Below, one piece after another: positions 4,767-5,365 of a stretch of DNA of 5,365 bases; positions within the stretch are counted from its first letter, which is position 1, and every line of letters begins with the position of its first letter. Below the pieces are notes generated by a model, which had not been told where the DNA came from, ran no database searches, and worked only from the letters and a program-made list of their open reading frames with translations. Both the position numbers and the translations under genes were made by a program. This DNA is from an archaeon. Lineage in GTDB: Archaea; Asgardarchaeota; Hermodarchaeia; Hermodarchaeales; Hermodarchaeaceae. The DNA is taken from positions 1 to 5,365 of the forward strand of contig JABXGU010000704.1 of NCBI GenBank assembly GCA_016550415.1. Direction: 5' to 3'.

Positions 4767-4772
4767 TCTTGA
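4751..4772 (+). terminator. 7-bp hairpin over the stop codon of the small membrane gene
   Basis: TCAAGAT (4751-4757) and ATCTTGA (4766-4772) are perfect inverted copies around an 8-base loop that includes part of the TGA stop (4764-4766). Only a short TCTTTT follows, at 4778-4783, so it is at best a weak terminator. Confidence 0.35.
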
Positions 4773-4792
4773 CTACGTCTTTTCGAACCTAA

Positions 4793-5020
4793 CTATGCCC
4801 ACCTAGCCCTTATAGGCAAGCAGAGTGATGCACAGCATCTCCACATATTCTTCTTCTGCTCCAGAATAGTTTCGTTCTTGCTGACGAACTTTAGGATTGC
4901 ATCTAGCGTTCCTTGAACATAGTAATCTCGCATTAGGAGCTCTGTGGTAAACAGACCAGAATTGCTGATGGATAGCGAATTCAACGAGCTGCTGCTTGGA
5001 TTGTGGTATTTAATCGCCAA
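4793..5020 (-). pseudogene. Small helical protein gene, probably frameshifted
   Basis: From TTG 5020 the frame reads a Ser/Asn-rich start, then a helical segment TTELLMRDYYVQGTLDAILKF. After this the frame becomes Lys/Cys/Arg-rich and unconvincing (NMWRCCASLCLPIRARWA). In the neighbouring frame the same DNA reads QQERNYSGAEEEYVEMLCIT then LLAYKG and a TAG at 4805-4803, which looks far more like a protein C-terminus. Adding one base near 4884-4885 joins the halves into a single protein of about 72 residues. No ribosome site precedes TTG 5020. The frame is open upstream to 5095 with a hydrophobic stretch THLLFCLFLAIKY, so the N-terminus is uncertain. No family is recognised. It converges on the small membrane gene at 4521-4766. 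Confidence 0.4.
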
Positions 5021-5045
5021 AAAAAGGCAGAACAGGAGATGAGTA

Positions 5046-5081
5046 ATGGATATCTTTCTAGTAGCTAAAGAGACTAACTGA
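5046..5081 (+). CDS. Tiny reading frame with a well-placed ribosome site
   Basis: AGGAG (5034-5038) lies 7 bases before ATG 5046, ideal spacing. The frame MDIFLVAKETN ends at TGA 5079-5081. Past this stop the frame reads KGLIVQKVLMK to a TAA, so it could be the broken start of a gene or a chance occurrence. A short leader peptide is another option, but no + strand gene follows in the window. Confidence 0.15.
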   Translation: MDIFLVAKETN

Positions 5082-5162
5082 AAAGGGTTGATAGTTCAAA
5101 AAGTGCTTATGAAGTAAAGTGTCAACATAATTTGCTGCTGTAGAAATATAATCTAAAATTTA

Positions 5163-5365
5163 TCACGTAGCCAAATACAAAAACTCCGCCAAAATACTGT
5201 TAAAGGAACCAAACTCCGCACTCAACGTAAACTCGATATTTATACCGAACTTAAAATCATCTGCCTTTACTGTCAAGGAGCCAGTAGCGTACAAATTAGC
5301 CAAGAATTTTCCATCACTGATGTACCCATTAGAAATATCCTTCGGATTTATGGTCACAGACTCCG
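5163..5365 (-). CDS. C-terminal end of a beta-rich protein, partial
   Basis: The frame enters from the right edge of the window and ends at TGA 5165-5163, giving 66 visible residues. GTG at 5357 could be a start, but the frame is open beyond it (ES before VTINPKD), so the gene most likely continues outside. The sequence alternates polar and hydrophobic residues (GYISDGKFLANLYATGSLTV, then FKFGINIEFTLSAEFGS), as expected for beta strands. No cysteine, charged cluster or membrane helix is seen. It may be the end of an extracellular or surface protein, but no family is recognised. The 65-140 bases downstream of its stop, before the next - strand frame, hold an A+T-rich GATTATATTTC that might be a promoter for that frame. 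Confidence 0.5.
   Translation of the reverse strand, partial: ESVTINPKDISNGYISDGKFLANLYATGSLTVKADDFKFGINIEFTLSAEFGSFNSILAEFLYLAT

Overview
The window is about 5.4 kb, A+T-rich, and holds few intact genes and many broken ones. It looks archaeal. The signs are oligo-T stretches after genes, GTG/TTG starts, a small VapBC module of the kind common in archaea, and a metallophosphoesterase remnant written in C-rich, G-poor codons. I cannot name the lineage. No rRNA, tRNA, CRISPR array or transposase is visible.

Layout, left to right. (1) 1-260, + strand: a small two-helix membrane protein. (2) 278-1151: a vapBC toxin-antitoxin pair on the - strand, enclosed by two exact copies of a 26-nt direct repeat (278-303 and 1126-1151). 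(3) 1152-1383: noncoding, with a hairpin and one copy of a 17-nt repeat. (4) 1384-2738, - strand: a four-helix membrane protein gene lies 33 bp downstream of a caspase-like (clan CD type) cysteine peptidase with a membrane-embedded C-terminus. The signal peptide of the peptidase is in another frame, one base out of register. (5) 2818-3806, - strand: two overlapping, coupled reading frames. The first encodes a winged-helix DNA-binding protein broken by four in-frame stops and no frameshift. The second is less certain and is broken the same way. (6) An 18-bp palindrome at 3831-3848 sits at the junction with (7), a 5'-truncated metallophosphoesterase on the + strand (to 4441) that has lost active-site residues. 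(8) 4477-4772, + strand: a small two-helix protein whose start appears frameshifted. (9) 4803-5020, - strand: another small frameshifted gene. (10) 5163-5365, - strand: the C-terminal end of a beta-rich protein that runs off the window.

The most interesting possibilities are the secreted or membrane caspase-like peptidase with its adjacent membrane protein, possibly once controlled by the upstream winged-helix gene; the repeat-bounded vapBC cassette; and the stop-only decay of the regulator, in which every premature stop is one C-to-T change away from a Gln or Arg codon. Three separate genes look shifted by a single base, so either this is a decaying accessory region or the assembly contains indel errors. 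Reads would decide between these.
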